DNA from: JBDRLU01 sp043812795
GTDB taxonomy: Bacteria; Chloroflexota; Dehalococcoidia; Dehalococcoidales; UBA2162
Direction: 5' to 3'
NCBI GenBank assembly: GCA_043812795.1
Contig: JBDRLU010000030.1
Span: 34,287 to 98,286 of the forward strand
DNA length: 64,000 nucleotides
This document shows positions 8,077 to 16,912 of this stretch, in pieces (within the stretch, counting starts at the first letter, position 1; every line of letters begins with the position of its first letter). The position numbers and the translations under genes were made by a program. Below the pieces are notes generated by a model. That model worked only from the letters and a program-made list of their open reading frames with translations. It made no database searches and was not told where the DNA came from.

Positions 8077-9330
8077 CTAATGTCTGAACAGCCAGTTCCG
8101 CAATATGAGTGGCGGTATGAGCGTTGTTATCAGGCTCATCAATATCAGAGCAGTGTACGTATTTTGCTGTATTAGTCCTCCGTTGAGCCCAATTAAGGCT
8201 ACAATCATCGCTACTTCGCCACGAGGTACCATGCCGGTACCGATAATTAAAGAATCTCTCAAGCTCATCCCCTGAAGTTTGGCGGGAACACCGCAGCCGA
8301 TAACCTTGGTTAGTATCGCTACTGCTGATAGAATCAGGATGAACCATAGTAAACTCAGAGTAACGGCGTGGAGGTCCATGATGACCCCTAAAGAGATGAA
8401 GAAGATTGAAGCGAATATTATTTGAAGATGCTCCGCTCCTTCCCGGAAGACCCGGCCACTTTTGAGCTTGATTCCAGCAAAAGAAACTCCAGCCAGGAAT
8501 GAGCCTACGATGGCGGATAATCCCACGAATTCAGCTGTCATTGCATACAGGAAGGCGACCATCATGGCGAAGATAAAGATTGATTCGGGATATTTGCCGG
8601 CGATTCGGGTCTTGTCCAGGCCTACCATAATCCTGGTTAGGAGGGTCTTACCGAGTAGCCCTCCCAAAGTGATGAATCCGATAGCCTTCAGGGCCATGAT
8701 TAGAAGTGCGGTAATAGTGAATGTTCCGGAAGTAATTCCTTCCGAGACGGATAAAGCCAGCAGAGCTAGGATATCATCGATAACGGCAGCGCCGATAATT
8801 GCCTTAGCGGGGGGACTCTGGAGTTTACCCATCTCTCTCAATACATTAGCTGTGATGGCGATGCTGGTGGCCGTTAGTGCCGTCCCGATGAAGACCGATG
8901 CCTTGAAATCAAAACTGAATAACTTCGACAGATAGAAACCGGCGCCCCACGGTATAATGATACCGAGGAAAGCGATGAGGAAGTACCGGCCCTTGGTTAT
9001 CTCTTTGATTTCAAATTCCAGGCCGATGGTAAAAAGCAGAACCACGGCGCCCAGATGTGCCAGACTGGAGACAAAATCAGTATAAGTAACTAGCCCCAGC
9101 AAGCTGGGGCCAACTACTATTCCAGCCAGAATTATTCCCACGACGGCTGATTGGTTTATCCTGTAGGCGATCAGGTAACCGGCGAGTGCCACGAAGAGTA
9201 GCAAACTCATCTGGAATTCAGGGCTGGCGACAATTGACTGTTCGATAGGTGAATTTCCTCCAAGGCAATTCGTTTCTACCGGACGAATGATGTGTGGCGT
9301 ATTAACTGAGGTCTCAGAATTACCTGCCAA
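8077..9330 (-). CDS. CPA2-family monovalent cation/proton antiporter
   Basis: This membrane protein of about 417 residues has the Kef/Nha-type fold, with around 12 hydrophobic segments. Seen: VVGIILAGIVVGPSLLG, FTIGLEFEIKEI and the ion-site motif AAVIDDILALL with tandem Asp residues, typical of CPA2 exchangers. No C-terminal RCK domain is present, unlike full-length KefB/KefC, so gating may come from another protein. The start is uncertain: TTG 9330 has GGAGG only three bases upstream, and conserved sequence begins near residue 40. It lies 38 bases after the glycosyltransferase gene, within the osmotic cluster. Confidence 0.88.
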   Translation of the reverse strand: MAGNSETSVNTPHIIRPVETNCLGGNSPIEQSIVASPEFQMSLLLFVALAGYLIAYRINQSAVVGIILAGIVVGPSLLGLVTYTDFVSSLAHLGAVVLLFTIGLEFEIKEITKGRYFLIAFLGIIIPWGAGFYLSKLFSFDFKASVFIGTALTATSIAITANVLREMGKLQSPPAKAIIGAAVIDDILALLALSVSEGITSGTFTITALLIMALKAIGFITLGGLLGKTLLTRIMVGLDKTRIAGKYPESIFIFAMMVAFLYAMTAEFVGLSAIVGSFLAGVSFAGIKLKSGRVFREGAEHLQIIFASIFFISLGVIMDLHAVTLSLLWFILILSAVAILTKVIGCGVPAKLQGMSLRDSLIIGTGMVPRGEVAMIVALIGLNGGLIQQNTYTALILMSLITTLIPPLILRNWLFRH

Positions 9331-9368
9331 TGACCTCCGATTCTATATGCGTGTTTAGCCGGGGCAGG

Positions 9369-10580
9369 CTACAGGTACACGATATCTCCCGGATGCTCCA
9401 GGGTCAGGAACAAAAGGAGGTATTCCCGTATATGGCGGGTTATTAGAAAGCTGTTCTTGACATGCTGCCGGCCGTTCTCCCCCAGCCGCTTGGCGTAGTC
9501 GGGGTTAGTCAATAGCTGTCTAAGGGCAAAAGCGGTCCCTTCGATACCGTGCGAGAGCAGGCCAGTCAATTTGTGTCTCACTTGAAGGGGAATCCCCCCT
9601 ACCGCCGAAGCTACTACCGGCTTTGCCTTCCACAGGGCTTCGCTGACCGTAAGCCCGAAACCCTCGCGCAGTGACTTTTGCACAATAATTGTCGAGGCCC
9701 GTTGCAGAGCGTTTATCTCGATATCGCTCCCCGGTGGAATGAGCAGGACGTGGATATCGGGATTACCGGCAGCACGTTCCTTAACTTCAGCCAGTACCCT
9801 ATCTGATTCAGGGTCGTCGCTCGCCGTGCCGCCGGCGAAGACGAGACGGCAGTCTATGCTCTTTCTGACGAGTTCAAAAGCCTGAATCACGCCGACCGGG
9901 TCTTTCAGGTAATCAAAACGCGAGACCTGAGTGATGATAGGCTTGTCTTTAGGGATGCCATATTTAGCCAGGACCGAATCGATGGTCTCCGGGAGTAGTT
10001 CCTTGTTTTTATCACTCAGCGGGTCGATGGACGGTGAGATGAGAAACTGGCGGATGGGAAGCTCCCGGGAAAAGGAGGGGGCAGAAAATACCGCAGAGTC
10101 ATATTGAACGATAAAAGGTTCGAGGAAGTTCCAGGCATTCGGGTCAGCATGGGATATATCGATATGACAGCGCCACAACCACTTTCGGCCGATATCTTTT
10201 TTACGGGTGACCAAGGCAATCGGTTGCGGGTCATGCACGTAAATAATGTCTCCGGACAAGTCCATTTCGTTGATATTACGCTGGCTCGTCTCCATAAATA
10301 CGGAAAAGTCTCTCTCCGTGATTTTTTCCTGCCAGCCGTGCAGAGCGTTATGCAGTTTTTTGGTAACCTGGAAAAATTCATCTTCTCCCTTAACGATATT
10401 CCAGCGGGCGTCTACGCCAAGCTGGCCCAGCAGAGGCACCATGCGGCTTAGTATCTCAGCTACCCCGCCACCGGTGAAGGTGGAATTGATGTTCTGGATA
10501 ACTTTTCCGGTTAGTCTGGCTGCCAGCAGGCGTAACTCTTCAATAGTACTCCTGCCTACTATCGGCTCGTAGTCCGAAAT
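9369..10580 (-). CDS. Glycosyltransferase family 4, trehalose synthase (TreT)-like
   Basis: This is a retaining GT-B glycosyltransferase of the TreT/sucrose-synthase-like group, which can join NDP-glucose and glucose to make trehalose. Visible are QVSRFDYLKDPVG and the C-terminal KSLREGFGLTVSEALW (E-x7-E donor motif). The first usual start is ATG 10442, but the same frame upstream encodes NINSTFTGGGVAEIL, the conserved N-terminal donor-site segment, so the protein must begin further upstream. No ATG, GTG or TTG exists in frame between 10442 and the stop near 10683. ATT 10580 or ATC 10619 (GGAGGG nine bases upstream) are candidate rare starts, overlapping or abutting the end of mscS. The neighbourhood with otsA/otsB supports a trehalose role. 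Confidence 0.8.
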   Translation of the reverse strand: MSDYEPIVGRSTIEELRLLAARLTGKVIQNINSTFTGGGVAEILSRMVPLLGQLGVDARWNIVKGEDEFFQVTKKLHNALHGWQEKITERDFSVFMETSQRNINEMDLSGDIIYVHDPQPIALVTRKKDIGRKWLWRCHIDISHADPNAWNFLEPFIVQYDSAVFSAPSFSRELPIRQFLISPSIDPLSDKNKELLPETIDSVLAKYGIPKDKPIITQVSRFDYLKDPVGVIQAFELVRKSIDCRLVFAGGTASDDPESDRVLAEVKERAAGNPDIHVLLIPPGSDIEINALQRASTIIVQKSLREGFGLTVSEALWKAKPVVASAVGGIPLQVRHKLTGLLSHGIEGTAFALRQLLTNPDYAKRLGENGRQHVKNSFLITRHIREYLLLFLTLEHPGDIVYL

Positions 10581-10582
10581 CG

Positions 10583-11953
10583 CTATTTGATTCGTTTTTC
10601 GATAAGTTGTATTAGTGATGTTCGTAGTCCCTCCAGAGTGTATGTATAAGGGTCGAGTCGGGCGATTTCTTCGCCTAGTTCAGCTTCATCCAGGCTATCT
10701 TTAAGCCAGATGGTAAAATCATTAAGTCCCTTGGACAGCCTGAGCCTGGACTCAAAAATGTGGAAATAGAGAGAGCCGATACTTACCTTGCGCAGCGCCT
10801 CCACAAACTCTCTCAGGTCATGGGCTACGTAGGGGGTGGGGAAAACCACGCTAATCGATTTCATGAAATAGAACTCTCTCCCTTCGGCTGCCTCTCGATG
10901 GTTAGACCCGGTTACCAGGTATTCGTCAATGATACTTACCACCCTCTCCTTGAGAGAACCGAGGTTGGGAAACTCGAACGTATCGACGCTGGCCAGTCTC
11001 TCACCCAGCACCTCATCGCCCAGGGCATCAGTGACCCACAGCCCGAAGTCGTTGGAAGGCTCAGGCGTCAGGTAGTGGTGCTCTTCCAGGAAGTGATGGG
11101 TATGGAAGTAAATAACGGCATCGGGCGATGTTTTCAAACCAGCGGATAGCTCGTGGAGGTTCCTTGCCTTAAGCCCGGTCAGTTCGGTCAGATGAATCCG
11201 GCTATGAAAGCGGAATGGGTCTCTGGCTTTTTTTAGAGGCCGGCCATAGTTGATAACGGTACCCTGAAGAAGACGGCTGTTGGGAACGATAATAGTACTT
11301 TCATCTAAAGCTTTAATACGTGTGTTGTTCCAGCTTATTTCAGCAACATAGCCTTCTTCACCAGTCTCCAGTTTGATATACTCCCCGACTTTAATCCGCT
11401 GGGCGGAGCTGAGCTCGAGGCCGGCAAACAAGTTCGGTACCGCGTTCCGGAAAGCCAGAATTCCGCCTATTGCTAGGATGGCGATGAGCAGGAGAATCGG
11501 AGTAGTGGGTACTCTCCACATATCTAGTACGACCAATAACGTAATTACCAGAATAATAGCTCGAGTTATATTTCTGGTGGTTGCCGCACTCCGTCCGGTC
11601 AATTTAAGTCTCGGCCCGTAAAGTGAGATTAGACCTCCAGCCAGGCTGAGAAGGAACAGTGCCACCGAAATAACGAATAGTGTGCCTAGCCCCTTACCTA
11701 CCATGGCTTTCCACTCTGGAACCAGGCTAGATACAGCTAGTGCCAGCGAGCCGCTGATAATCAGGCACCACAGAGCCGAAAGCCCTTTGCTGGCCTGAAC
11801 CAGTATTGCTTCGCCTTCCCACCCCATTTTCCCGAGCCGTCTTTCCAGCCACCGGTTAGACTGACGCCTGAGCCAGAAAGTAGCAATTAGTGCCGCCACA
11901 AAGACGGCAACAGGTATTATTACCGGGGCCCAATCTAACCAGTCAAAATTCAC
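10583..11953 (-). CDS. MscS-family mechanosensitive channel (copy 2 of the cluster)
   Basis: This 456-residue protein releases solutes when the membrane is stretched. Four to five N-terminal hydrophobic segments are followed by a pore-lining helix and the MscS beta domain: GILAFRNAVPNLFAGLEL, IKVGEYIKLETGEEGYV and IVPNSRLLQGTVINYG. An extended C-terminal cytoplasmic domain makes it longer than E. coli MscS (286 residues). It starts at GTG 11953 and overlaps the end of otsB by 11 bases, indicating translational coupling. Its stop abuts the likely start of the glycosyltransferase. Confidence 0.9.
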   Translation of the reverse strand: MNFDWLDWAPVIIPVAVFVAALIATFWLRRQSNRWLERRLGKMGWEGEAILVQASKGLSALWCLIISGSLALAVSSLVPEWKAMVGKGLGTLFVISVALFLLSLAGGLISLYGPRLKLTGRSAATTRNITRAIILVITLLVVLDMWRVPTTPILLLIAILAIGGILAFRNAVPNLFAGLELSSAQRIKVGEYIKLETGEEGYVAEISWNNTRIKALDESTIIVPNSRLLQGTVINYGRPLKKARDPFRFHSRIHLTELTGLKARNLHELSAGLKTSPDAVIYFHTHHFLEEHHYLTPEPSNDFGLWVTDALGDEVLGERLASVDTFEFPNLGSLKERVVSIIDEYLVTGSNHREAAEGREFYFMKSISVVFPTPYVAHDLREFVEALRKVSIGSLYFHIFESRLRLSKGLNDFTIWLKDSLDEAELGEEIARLDPYTYTLEGLRTSLIQLIEKRIK

Positions 11954-12770
11954 TTCTTAGACCTCGTTTGGCTTGCTCAAGCAGGAGATTCAAGAATCTA
12001 CCTACTTCCGCTGGCGACTTCAAAAAATAACAGGCAGCGGTCTCCCGTTCCACTTCGCTAACGAGAATCGAGATACCGTTGCCATACTTTCCGATAACTT
12101 TGAAACCATCTTCATCAGTCAGGTCGTCACCCAGGTATACCGGCAGGAGTCCGCTTTCTCTCCCACCTTTGCCATACTTTCTCATTAACAGCTTGATGGC
12201 TTTACCTTTATCCCAGTCGGCGGCGGGCCTGACCTCGTATACTTTCTTACCGGTCGTTACGCGCACCTGGCCAATGGCCTCCGCGCCACCAACAACCCGG
12301 TTAAATGTGTCTTTCACTTCCGTAGCTTTGTCTTCATCTACCTGACGATAATGGACGCTCAGAGTAAGTCCTTTGTCTTCGACTACCACTCCTTTAATCG
12401 TATTCAGAGTTCTCTCCAGTACCTGAGTGATAATGCGGATAACCGGTCTTATTTCCTCAGCCAGAGGGTTAACGAACCTCACACCTGGCCCCTCTATCTC
12501 CAGACCGTGATTTCCCGCATAAATTATATTATCAATTTTGACCTTATTCTTCAGGTCTGTCAATGCTCGGCCGCTGATTATCCCCACCCTCAGATGGTTC
12601 TGGTGTGCCAGGGCCTGCAGCAATTGCCTCATATCATCGGAAAGGGTCGCCTCTTCCGGCCGTCCGACGATAGGTGTAAGGGTGCCATCGTAGTCAAGGA
12701 GAAGCAAGACGTGGTCCGCTTTTTTGAACTGCTCGATAACCTTTGACCAGGCAGTGAGGAGATTTTCCAA
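11943..12770 (-). CDS. otsB: Trehalose-6-phosphate phosphatase
   Basis: This 275-residue HAD-superfamily phosphatase removes the phosphate from trehalose-6-phosphate, the second step of the OtsAB pathway. The catalytic motif is LLLDYDGTLTPI with nucleophile Asp26 and acid/base Asp28. A second motif, GIISGRAL, and the late acidic motif YLGDDLTDED (Mg2+ binding) are present. The start is TTG 12770 with GGAG eight bases upstream; the gene begins 3 bases after the otsA stop. Length is normal for the family. Confidence 0.94.
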   Translation of the reverse strand: MENLLTAWSKVIEQFKKADHVLLLLDYDGTLTPIVGRPEEATLSDDMRQLLQALAHQNHLRVGIISGRALTDLKNKVKIDNIIYAGNHGLEIEGPGVRFVNPLAEEIRPVIRIITQVLERTLNTIKGVVVEDKGLTLSVHYRQVDEDKATEVKDTFNRVVGGAEAIGQVRVTTGKKVYEVRPAADWDKGKAIKLLMRKYGKGGRESGLLPVYLGDDLTDEDGFKVIGKYGNGISILVSEVERETAACYFLKSPAEVGRFLNLLLEQAKRGLRSEF

Positions 12771-12773
12771 AGA

Positions 12774-14249
12774 CTATTCTCCAAACTCAAATTTCACCAG
12801 CTCTGAAATTATGTCCGCCGCCCATTTATAGATATTGTTCTCGCGGACCACCTCTCTCATCTTGCGCATCCGTTTCCGTCTTTCTCGCCTGGGCATTTCC
12901 ACGGCTTCTCTGATGGCTTCAGCGAAGTGGTCGATAGAATATGGGTTAACCAGCAGAGCATCAGTCAATTCTCTGGCCGCCCCGGTGAAGTTGCTTAGAA
13001 TGAGAACCCCGTTTTCGTCAGAGCGGCTGGCGACGAATTCCTTGGCCACCAGGTTCATGCCATCGTGCAATGAGCTCACCACACAGAAGTTGGCGATTCG
13101 CCGCAGTGCCATCAGTGTCAGCGGAGGTTCGTTCTCCAGGAGCGGGACTATTGGCTGCCAGCGTCCCGTGCCGTATTTCCAGTTTATCTCTGATATCAGG
13201 TTATCAATTTCCTCTTTCAGTCTCTGGTAGGCCCCGATTTGAGTCCGGCTGGGCACACCGGCTTGAACGAAAACGAGTCGCTGCTGGTATTGAGGATACT
13301 TTTCCAGGAAGCGGTCAATAGCTCTAAACCGGTCAGGGATACCTTTAGTGTAGTCGAGCCTGTCCATCCCAATCCCAACCAGCTCGTCGTCCAATCCCAG
13401 CCTATCCTTCAGTCTTTTGGCCTCGGCAGCCACGTCCTCTCCTTGGGCGACCCGCTCGATTTCCTCAAAATCAACGCTGATTGGGAAAGGACGGATGGCG
13501 GTCTTTTTACCTCTCCGAGTTACTTCGTCATGTTCGCGGTCAACACGTGCTTCGATAAGGCGGTCTACCCCATCCATGAAGTTGTTACAGTGATAGCGAA
13601 TATGGAACCCGAGCAGGTCGTTACCTAAAAGCCCCTTTACGAGTTCTTCGCACCAGGGACAGATACGGAAGACCTCTGGATTGGGCCAGGGAATATGCCA
13701 GAATTGAGCACTGATAATATTGGGATTTTCCTTCTTGATTAATTGTGACACTAAGGCCAGATGATAGTCCTGAATAAAAACGAACGCTTTTCTGTCACCT
13801 ACCTCCTCAAGAATGTTCCGGGCAAAGATTTCATTAACTTTCTTGTAGGTGTTCCAATCGGCCTCACGAAATTCGGGCCTGGTGTACGCGATATGACATA
13901 GAGGCCAGAAAGCCTCGTTAGAAAAGCCGTAGTAGTAGCGGTCTTCTTCTTCCTTGGAAAGCCAGACTCTCTTCAAAGAGTAACGCGGGTCCTCAGGTGG
14001 AACACCTACTTTATTATCTTTATCTACCACTTCCTTATCTGCCGACCCGCTTCCGTGAGCAACCCAGGTGCCACCACAGGCTTGCATTACGGGGTCCAGA
14101 GCGCCGGTAAGGCCACTGGCGGGTACCTGATGAATAATCTTACGGCCGGAAAAGGTATGGATGTACGGCTCTCGATTGGATACCACTACAAAGAGATAGC
14201 CGGATAGTTTTTCTTTTACCAGTTCATGAAGGCTTTCGCGTGTCCACAT
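12774..14249 (-). CDS. otsA: Trehalose-6-phosphate synthase
   Basis: This 491-residue GT20 enzyme makes trehalose-6-phosphate from NDP-glucose and glucose-6-phosphate. Recognisable motifs are VVVSNREPY, QDYHLALV, FWHIPWPNPE, GMDRLDYTKGIPDRF (donor phosphate binding) and SLHDGMNLVAKEFVASR. It has a slightly longer N-terminal part than E. coli OtsA (474 residues). It is followed at once by otsB. Together with the channels and potassium transporters it suggests compatible-solute synthesis under osmotic stress. Confidence 0.95.
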   Translation of the reverse strand: MWTRESLHELVKEKLSGYLFVVVSNREPYIHTFSGRKIIHQVPASGLTGALDPVMQACGGTWVAHGSGSADKEVVDKDNKVGVPPEDPRYSLKRVWLSKEEEDRYYYGFSNEAFWPLCHIAYTRPEFREADWNTYKKVNEIFARNILEEVGDRKAFVFIQDYHLALVSQLIKKENPNIISAQFWHIPWPNPEVFRICPWCEELVKGLLGNDLLGFHIRYHCNNFMDGVDRLIEARVDREHDEVTRRGKKTAIRPFPISVDFEEIERVAQGEDVAAEAKRLKDRLGLDDELVGIGMDRLDYTKGIPDRFRAIDRFLEKYPQYQQRLVFVQAGVPSRTQIGAYQRLKEEIDNLISEINWKYGTGRWQPIVPLLENEPPLTLMALRRIANFCVVSSLHDGMNLVAKEFVASRSDENGVLILSNFTGAARELTDALLVNPYSIDHFAEAIREAVEMPRRERRKRMRKMREVVRENNIYKWAADIISELVKFEFGE

Positions 14250-14281
14250 GATGTCCTCCCCCTAAACTTAATCAAGTGAGG

Positions 14282-14881
14282 TTAATGCTTAACCACGGCC
14301 TGGCGAAAAATGTGCCAGAGCGGTTCGTACTTTGCCTCTGGAGAAAAACTGTAATTACTTAGCGACCAGATGTTAAGCAGGCCCTGTATCATGCCGAACA
14401 GGAGTGTTGCCGCCGCCTGGTGGTCAATGTCTTCCCTCACCTCGCCAGCTTTGACACCACGCACCAGGAGACCGGCGATACTATCGATATACCTGCTCAG
14501 GATTTTAGACATTTTGTCATTCAGCTTCCTATCGCCCAGAGAGATAATCTCGGCGATGACCTGAAAAGAGGTCCCCCGTCTCTTTTCAATGGCCGAGAGG
14601 TGAGTTCGGAGCGTGCTATCCAGAGCTTCAAGCGATGAACAACCATTGACACTGGACTTGGCAATGTCTCCAATCAGATTCGCCTCGATGTCATCCGCCA
14701 GGAGAGATAATATATCCCTTTTACTTTTGAAATGGCGGTAGATGGCGCCCTCGGAGATACCCACCGCCTTCGCAATTTCCCTGACCGTAACGTGTTCGCT
14801 ACCGTGCCGGATTATCAATTTTCTGGCGGCGCTCGTTATCTCCCGTTGTCTTACGGCTGTATCTTTGTGTTTCGTAACCAT
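14282..14881 (-). CDS. TetR/AcrR family transcriptional regulator
   Basis: This regulator of about 199 residues has an N-terminal helix-turn-helix (REIAKAVGISEGAIYRHFKSKRDIL) and an alpha-helical ligand domain. ATG 14881 is preferred because GGAG sits nine bases upstream; another ATG at 14896 would put that SD inside the gene. It lies between mscS (69-bp region upstream) and otsA (32 bases downstream). A TetR-like dyad at 16404-16425 next to the putative operon promoter is a candidate binding site, which would mean autoregulation of the whole cluster. Confidence 0.9.
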   Translation of the reverse strand: MVTKHKDTAVRQREITSAARKLIIRHGSEHVTVREIAKAVGISEGAIYRHFKSKRDILSLLADDIEANLIGDIAKSSVNGCSSLEALDSTLRTHLSAIEKRRGTSFQVIAEIISLGDRKLNDKMSKILSRYIDSIAGLLVRGVKAGEVREDIDHQAAATLLFGMIQGLLNIWSLSNYSFSPEAKYEPLWHIFRQAVVKH

Positions 14882-14950
14882 ATTTACGTGCTCCATGAAA
14901 ATTACCGGTTACATTTAGTGTGCCATCTTGCCCCATCTCCGACCAGTTGC

Positions 14951-16303
14951 TTACTTATGCTTACCTCCGTTAGAACCCTGGCCTCCGTTTTCATAAGGGG
15001 AATTACCGAAATAGACTTTCGTGTGAGGCCACGGAATTTCGATACCCTCTTCATCAAAAGCCTTCTTTAACCTCTTGCGGAGTTCACCCATAACGTCCCA
15101 CTGGCGGATCGGCTGAGTATCGCCCAGTATTTTGATCTCGATGCCAGAATTGCCCAGATTATCTACCCTCAACGCCTGAGGGGCCTTCAAAATAAGAGGC
15201 GCCCATTGCGGGTCTTCGGTAAGTTCTTTCCCCACTCGATTGATGACCGATATAACATGGTCTAAGTCTTCCCCGTAGGCAACGCTGATGTTAAGGTTTA
15301 CCCTTGACCACTCCTTGGTGAAGTTGCTGGCCACCCGAATTTCCCCATTGGGGACCACATGGACGATACCGTCTAGGTCACGGAGTACGGTTCTCCTCAG
15401 GTTAATATCTTCAACAAGGCCGGCGATATCAGCGATTCTCACCACATCTCCGACACGGTACTGGCTTTCCAAGATGATAAACAGACCGGCAAGCAGGTCT
15501 TTGACCAAGCTTTGAGCACCGAAACCGATGGCGATGCCGGCAACACCTACACCGGCCAGGATTGGCCCGATATCTATCTCCAGCTCCGAGAGCACCATGA
15601 AAATGGCAATGAGAAATACGACCACCTGGCCGATATTGACCGTTACCCTGGACAAGGTGTTTGCTCTTTTCTTCACTTCTTGCTCGGACTCACCCGTCCG
15701 CCGGCCCATCGTTGTTTCCATTACTCTGGGGACGAAGCGGCAGATAAGAAGAATCGTCACTATGGACAGGATGAATATGAAGGCAATACGCCAGCCATGC
15801 TTCCCTAGCCAATCGATGACAGGCGTCAGCTTAATACCTAGGATGTTCGCTACGACTATTATGGCGACTAGTATGGCAGCCGCCACAGCTCCTACCCTGA
15901 ACAAAGACAGAAGCCGTCTGGTCAAAACGCCCACACTTTCTCCTACCATCTCGCAGTTATACCAATTTACTAAAGCATCAATCAGAGCTAGTACTGTATA
16001 GATGCCCAGCAAGCTGAGCGCGATGATTAAGCCTCTGAAGACATATAACCTCACGGTACCTTCAAGTGACAAAGGAATTACTGCCAGATAGAGACCGGCC
16101 AGCACAATAATGGCCAATACCGGCTTGCCCAGCGCCGATACTATCACGTCATCTAATTTCGTTTGAGTTTTCTGTGCCAGCCTCTTTGCCATTCTAAGTA
16201 AAAGGGCTCGAAAGAGCCAGGCAAGGCCGATGAAAACCGCCAGTATTAAAAGCGAGACGATGATATTCGGTAAAGCTAATTGTCCTAAAAGCTGTTGCAG
16301 CAT
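14951..16303 (-). CDS. MscS-family mechanosensitive channel (copy 1 of the cluster)
   Basis: This 450-residue protein has a long N-terminal membrane region (about five hydrophobic segments) and a canonical MscS core: GVGVAGIAIGFGAQSLVKD pore helix, QYRVGDVVRIADIAGLVEDI and VHVVPNGEIRVASN. The pore helix is Gly/Ala-rich as in E. coli MscS. It is the first gene of the nine-gene minus-strand cluster, with a roughly 120-base leader holding a hairpin. It differs clearly from the second channel at 10583-11953. Confidence 0.93.
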   Translation of the reverse strand: MLQQLLGQLALPNIIVSLLILAVFIGLAWLFRALLLRMAKRLAQKTQTKLDDVIVSALGKPVLAIIVLAGLYLAVIPLSLEGTVRLYVFRGLIIALSLLGIYTVLALIDALVNWYNCEMVGESVGVLTRRLLSLFRVGAVAAAILVAIIVVANILGIKLTPVIDWLGKHGWRIAFIFILSIVTILLICRFVPRVMETTMGRRTGESEQEVKKRANTLSRVTVNIGQVVVFLIAIFMVLSELEIDIGPILAGVGVAGIAIGFGAQSLVKDLLAGLFIILESQYRVGDVVRIADIAGLVEDINLRRTVLRDLDGIVHVVPNGEIRVASNFTKEWSRVNLNISVAYGEDLDHVISVINRVGKELTEDPQWAPLILKAPQALRVDNLGNSGIEIKILGDTQPIRQWDVMGELRKRLKKAFDEEGIEIPWPHTKVYFGNSPYENGGQGSNGGKHK

Positions 16304-16350
16304 TGCTGTCTCCTCACCTCTCTTTTTCGGTAGAAATCATTTCGGGGGAA

Positions 16351-16380
16351 CCACGCCTCCGTCTGCGCACGGGGGCGTGG
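16351..16380 (-). promoter_or_regulatory. Leader hairpin upstream of mscS
   Basis: CCACGCCTCCGT and ACGGGGGCGTGG form a 12-bp stem with one wobble and a 6-base loop. On the minus strand it lies in the predicted leader about 50 bases before ATG 16303. No T-run follows it on either strand, so it is not a simple terminator. Confidence 0.45.
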
Positions 16381-16403
16381 AAAGCGTCAGAATGGAAAGA
16401 AGG

Positions 16404-16425
16404 GATGTAAGTAATCGTTTACATC
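16404..16425. promoter_or_regulatory. TetR-type operator dyad
   Basis: GATGTAA-8 bases-TTACATC is a perfect 7-bp inverted repeat, 22 bases long. It is placed just downstream of the putative -10 of the minus-strand operon promoter, where a repressor would block transcription. The TetR gene at 14282-14881 is the obvious candidate binder. Confidence 0.5.
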
Positions 16426-16432
16426 TATAGTC

Positions 16433-16462
16433 AGACTACCATGCCTCGCTGGCTTTTGTCAA
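16433..16462 (-). promoter_or_regulatory. Candidate promoter of the osmotic cluster
   Basis: On the minus strand TTGACA is followed after 18 bases by TAGTCT. The -35 is perfect but the -10 is poor, as would suit a promoter needing an activator or kept weak. The gene start lies about 130 bases downstream. Confidence 0.4.
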
Positions 16463-16563
16463 CGCTTAGTAGAGGCTGGTTAGTCTCTCTTTGGAGCCAT
16501 AGATGGGGACGTATGTTGTGACGCCTTCTAGTCTGTGCAAACAGCGCTCTCAGGCGTTTATTC

Positions 16564-16592
16564 TTGACAATGATAGCGGACTATCCTACAGT
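16564..16592 (+). promoter_or_regulatory. Candidate sigma70 promoter
   Basis: TTGACA, 17 bases, TACAGT. It is 320 bases upstream of the lipoprotein gene and could drive it with a long leader or serve a small RNA. Confidence 0.35.
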
Positions 16593-16750
16593 GAGAGGGA
16601 TTCCGATAGATTCTGGTGTGTACCACGACAGAGCGGTACTGAAGAACTGGATGAAGTTGCCCCGACATGAAGGACAAATCTAAAGATAAAGATAGTGAGT
16701 AGTTAGCATTGTAGAGAGTTCTCTCATGGTCCATAAACGGAAATATGAGG

Positions 16751-16779
16751 TTGACGATATCTCTTTCTTTGTTTAAAAT
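16751..16779 (+). promoter_or_regulatory. Sigma70 promoter for the lipoprotein gene
   Basis: TTGACG, 17 bases, TAAAAT, about 133 bases upstream of ATG 16913. It is the better of the two plus-strand candidates in this gap. Confidence 0.5.
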
Positions 16780-16912
16780 AGTGCAGATTAGGAATAGCGA
16801 GAACCGGAACCATAGTATAATGAATGCGGCACTGAGTTTGGGATAGGCTGCGTGAAGTGCTGGGGATGGGAATAGGTCGCGAGTTCAGAGCTGTGAAGTA
16901 AGGAGATGTTGA

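Larger units (their letters stand above)
16304..16912. other. Divergent intergenic region with control sequences
   Basis: This 600-base gap separates the osmotic cluster (-) from a lipoprotein gene (+). It contains a hairpin (16351-16380), a TetR-type dyad (16404-16425), a minus-strand promoter candidate (16433-16462) and two plus-strand promoter candidates (16564 and 16751). I see no supported ORF between 16593 and 16912; a small transcript from 16592 is possible but unsupported. Confidence 0.55.
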
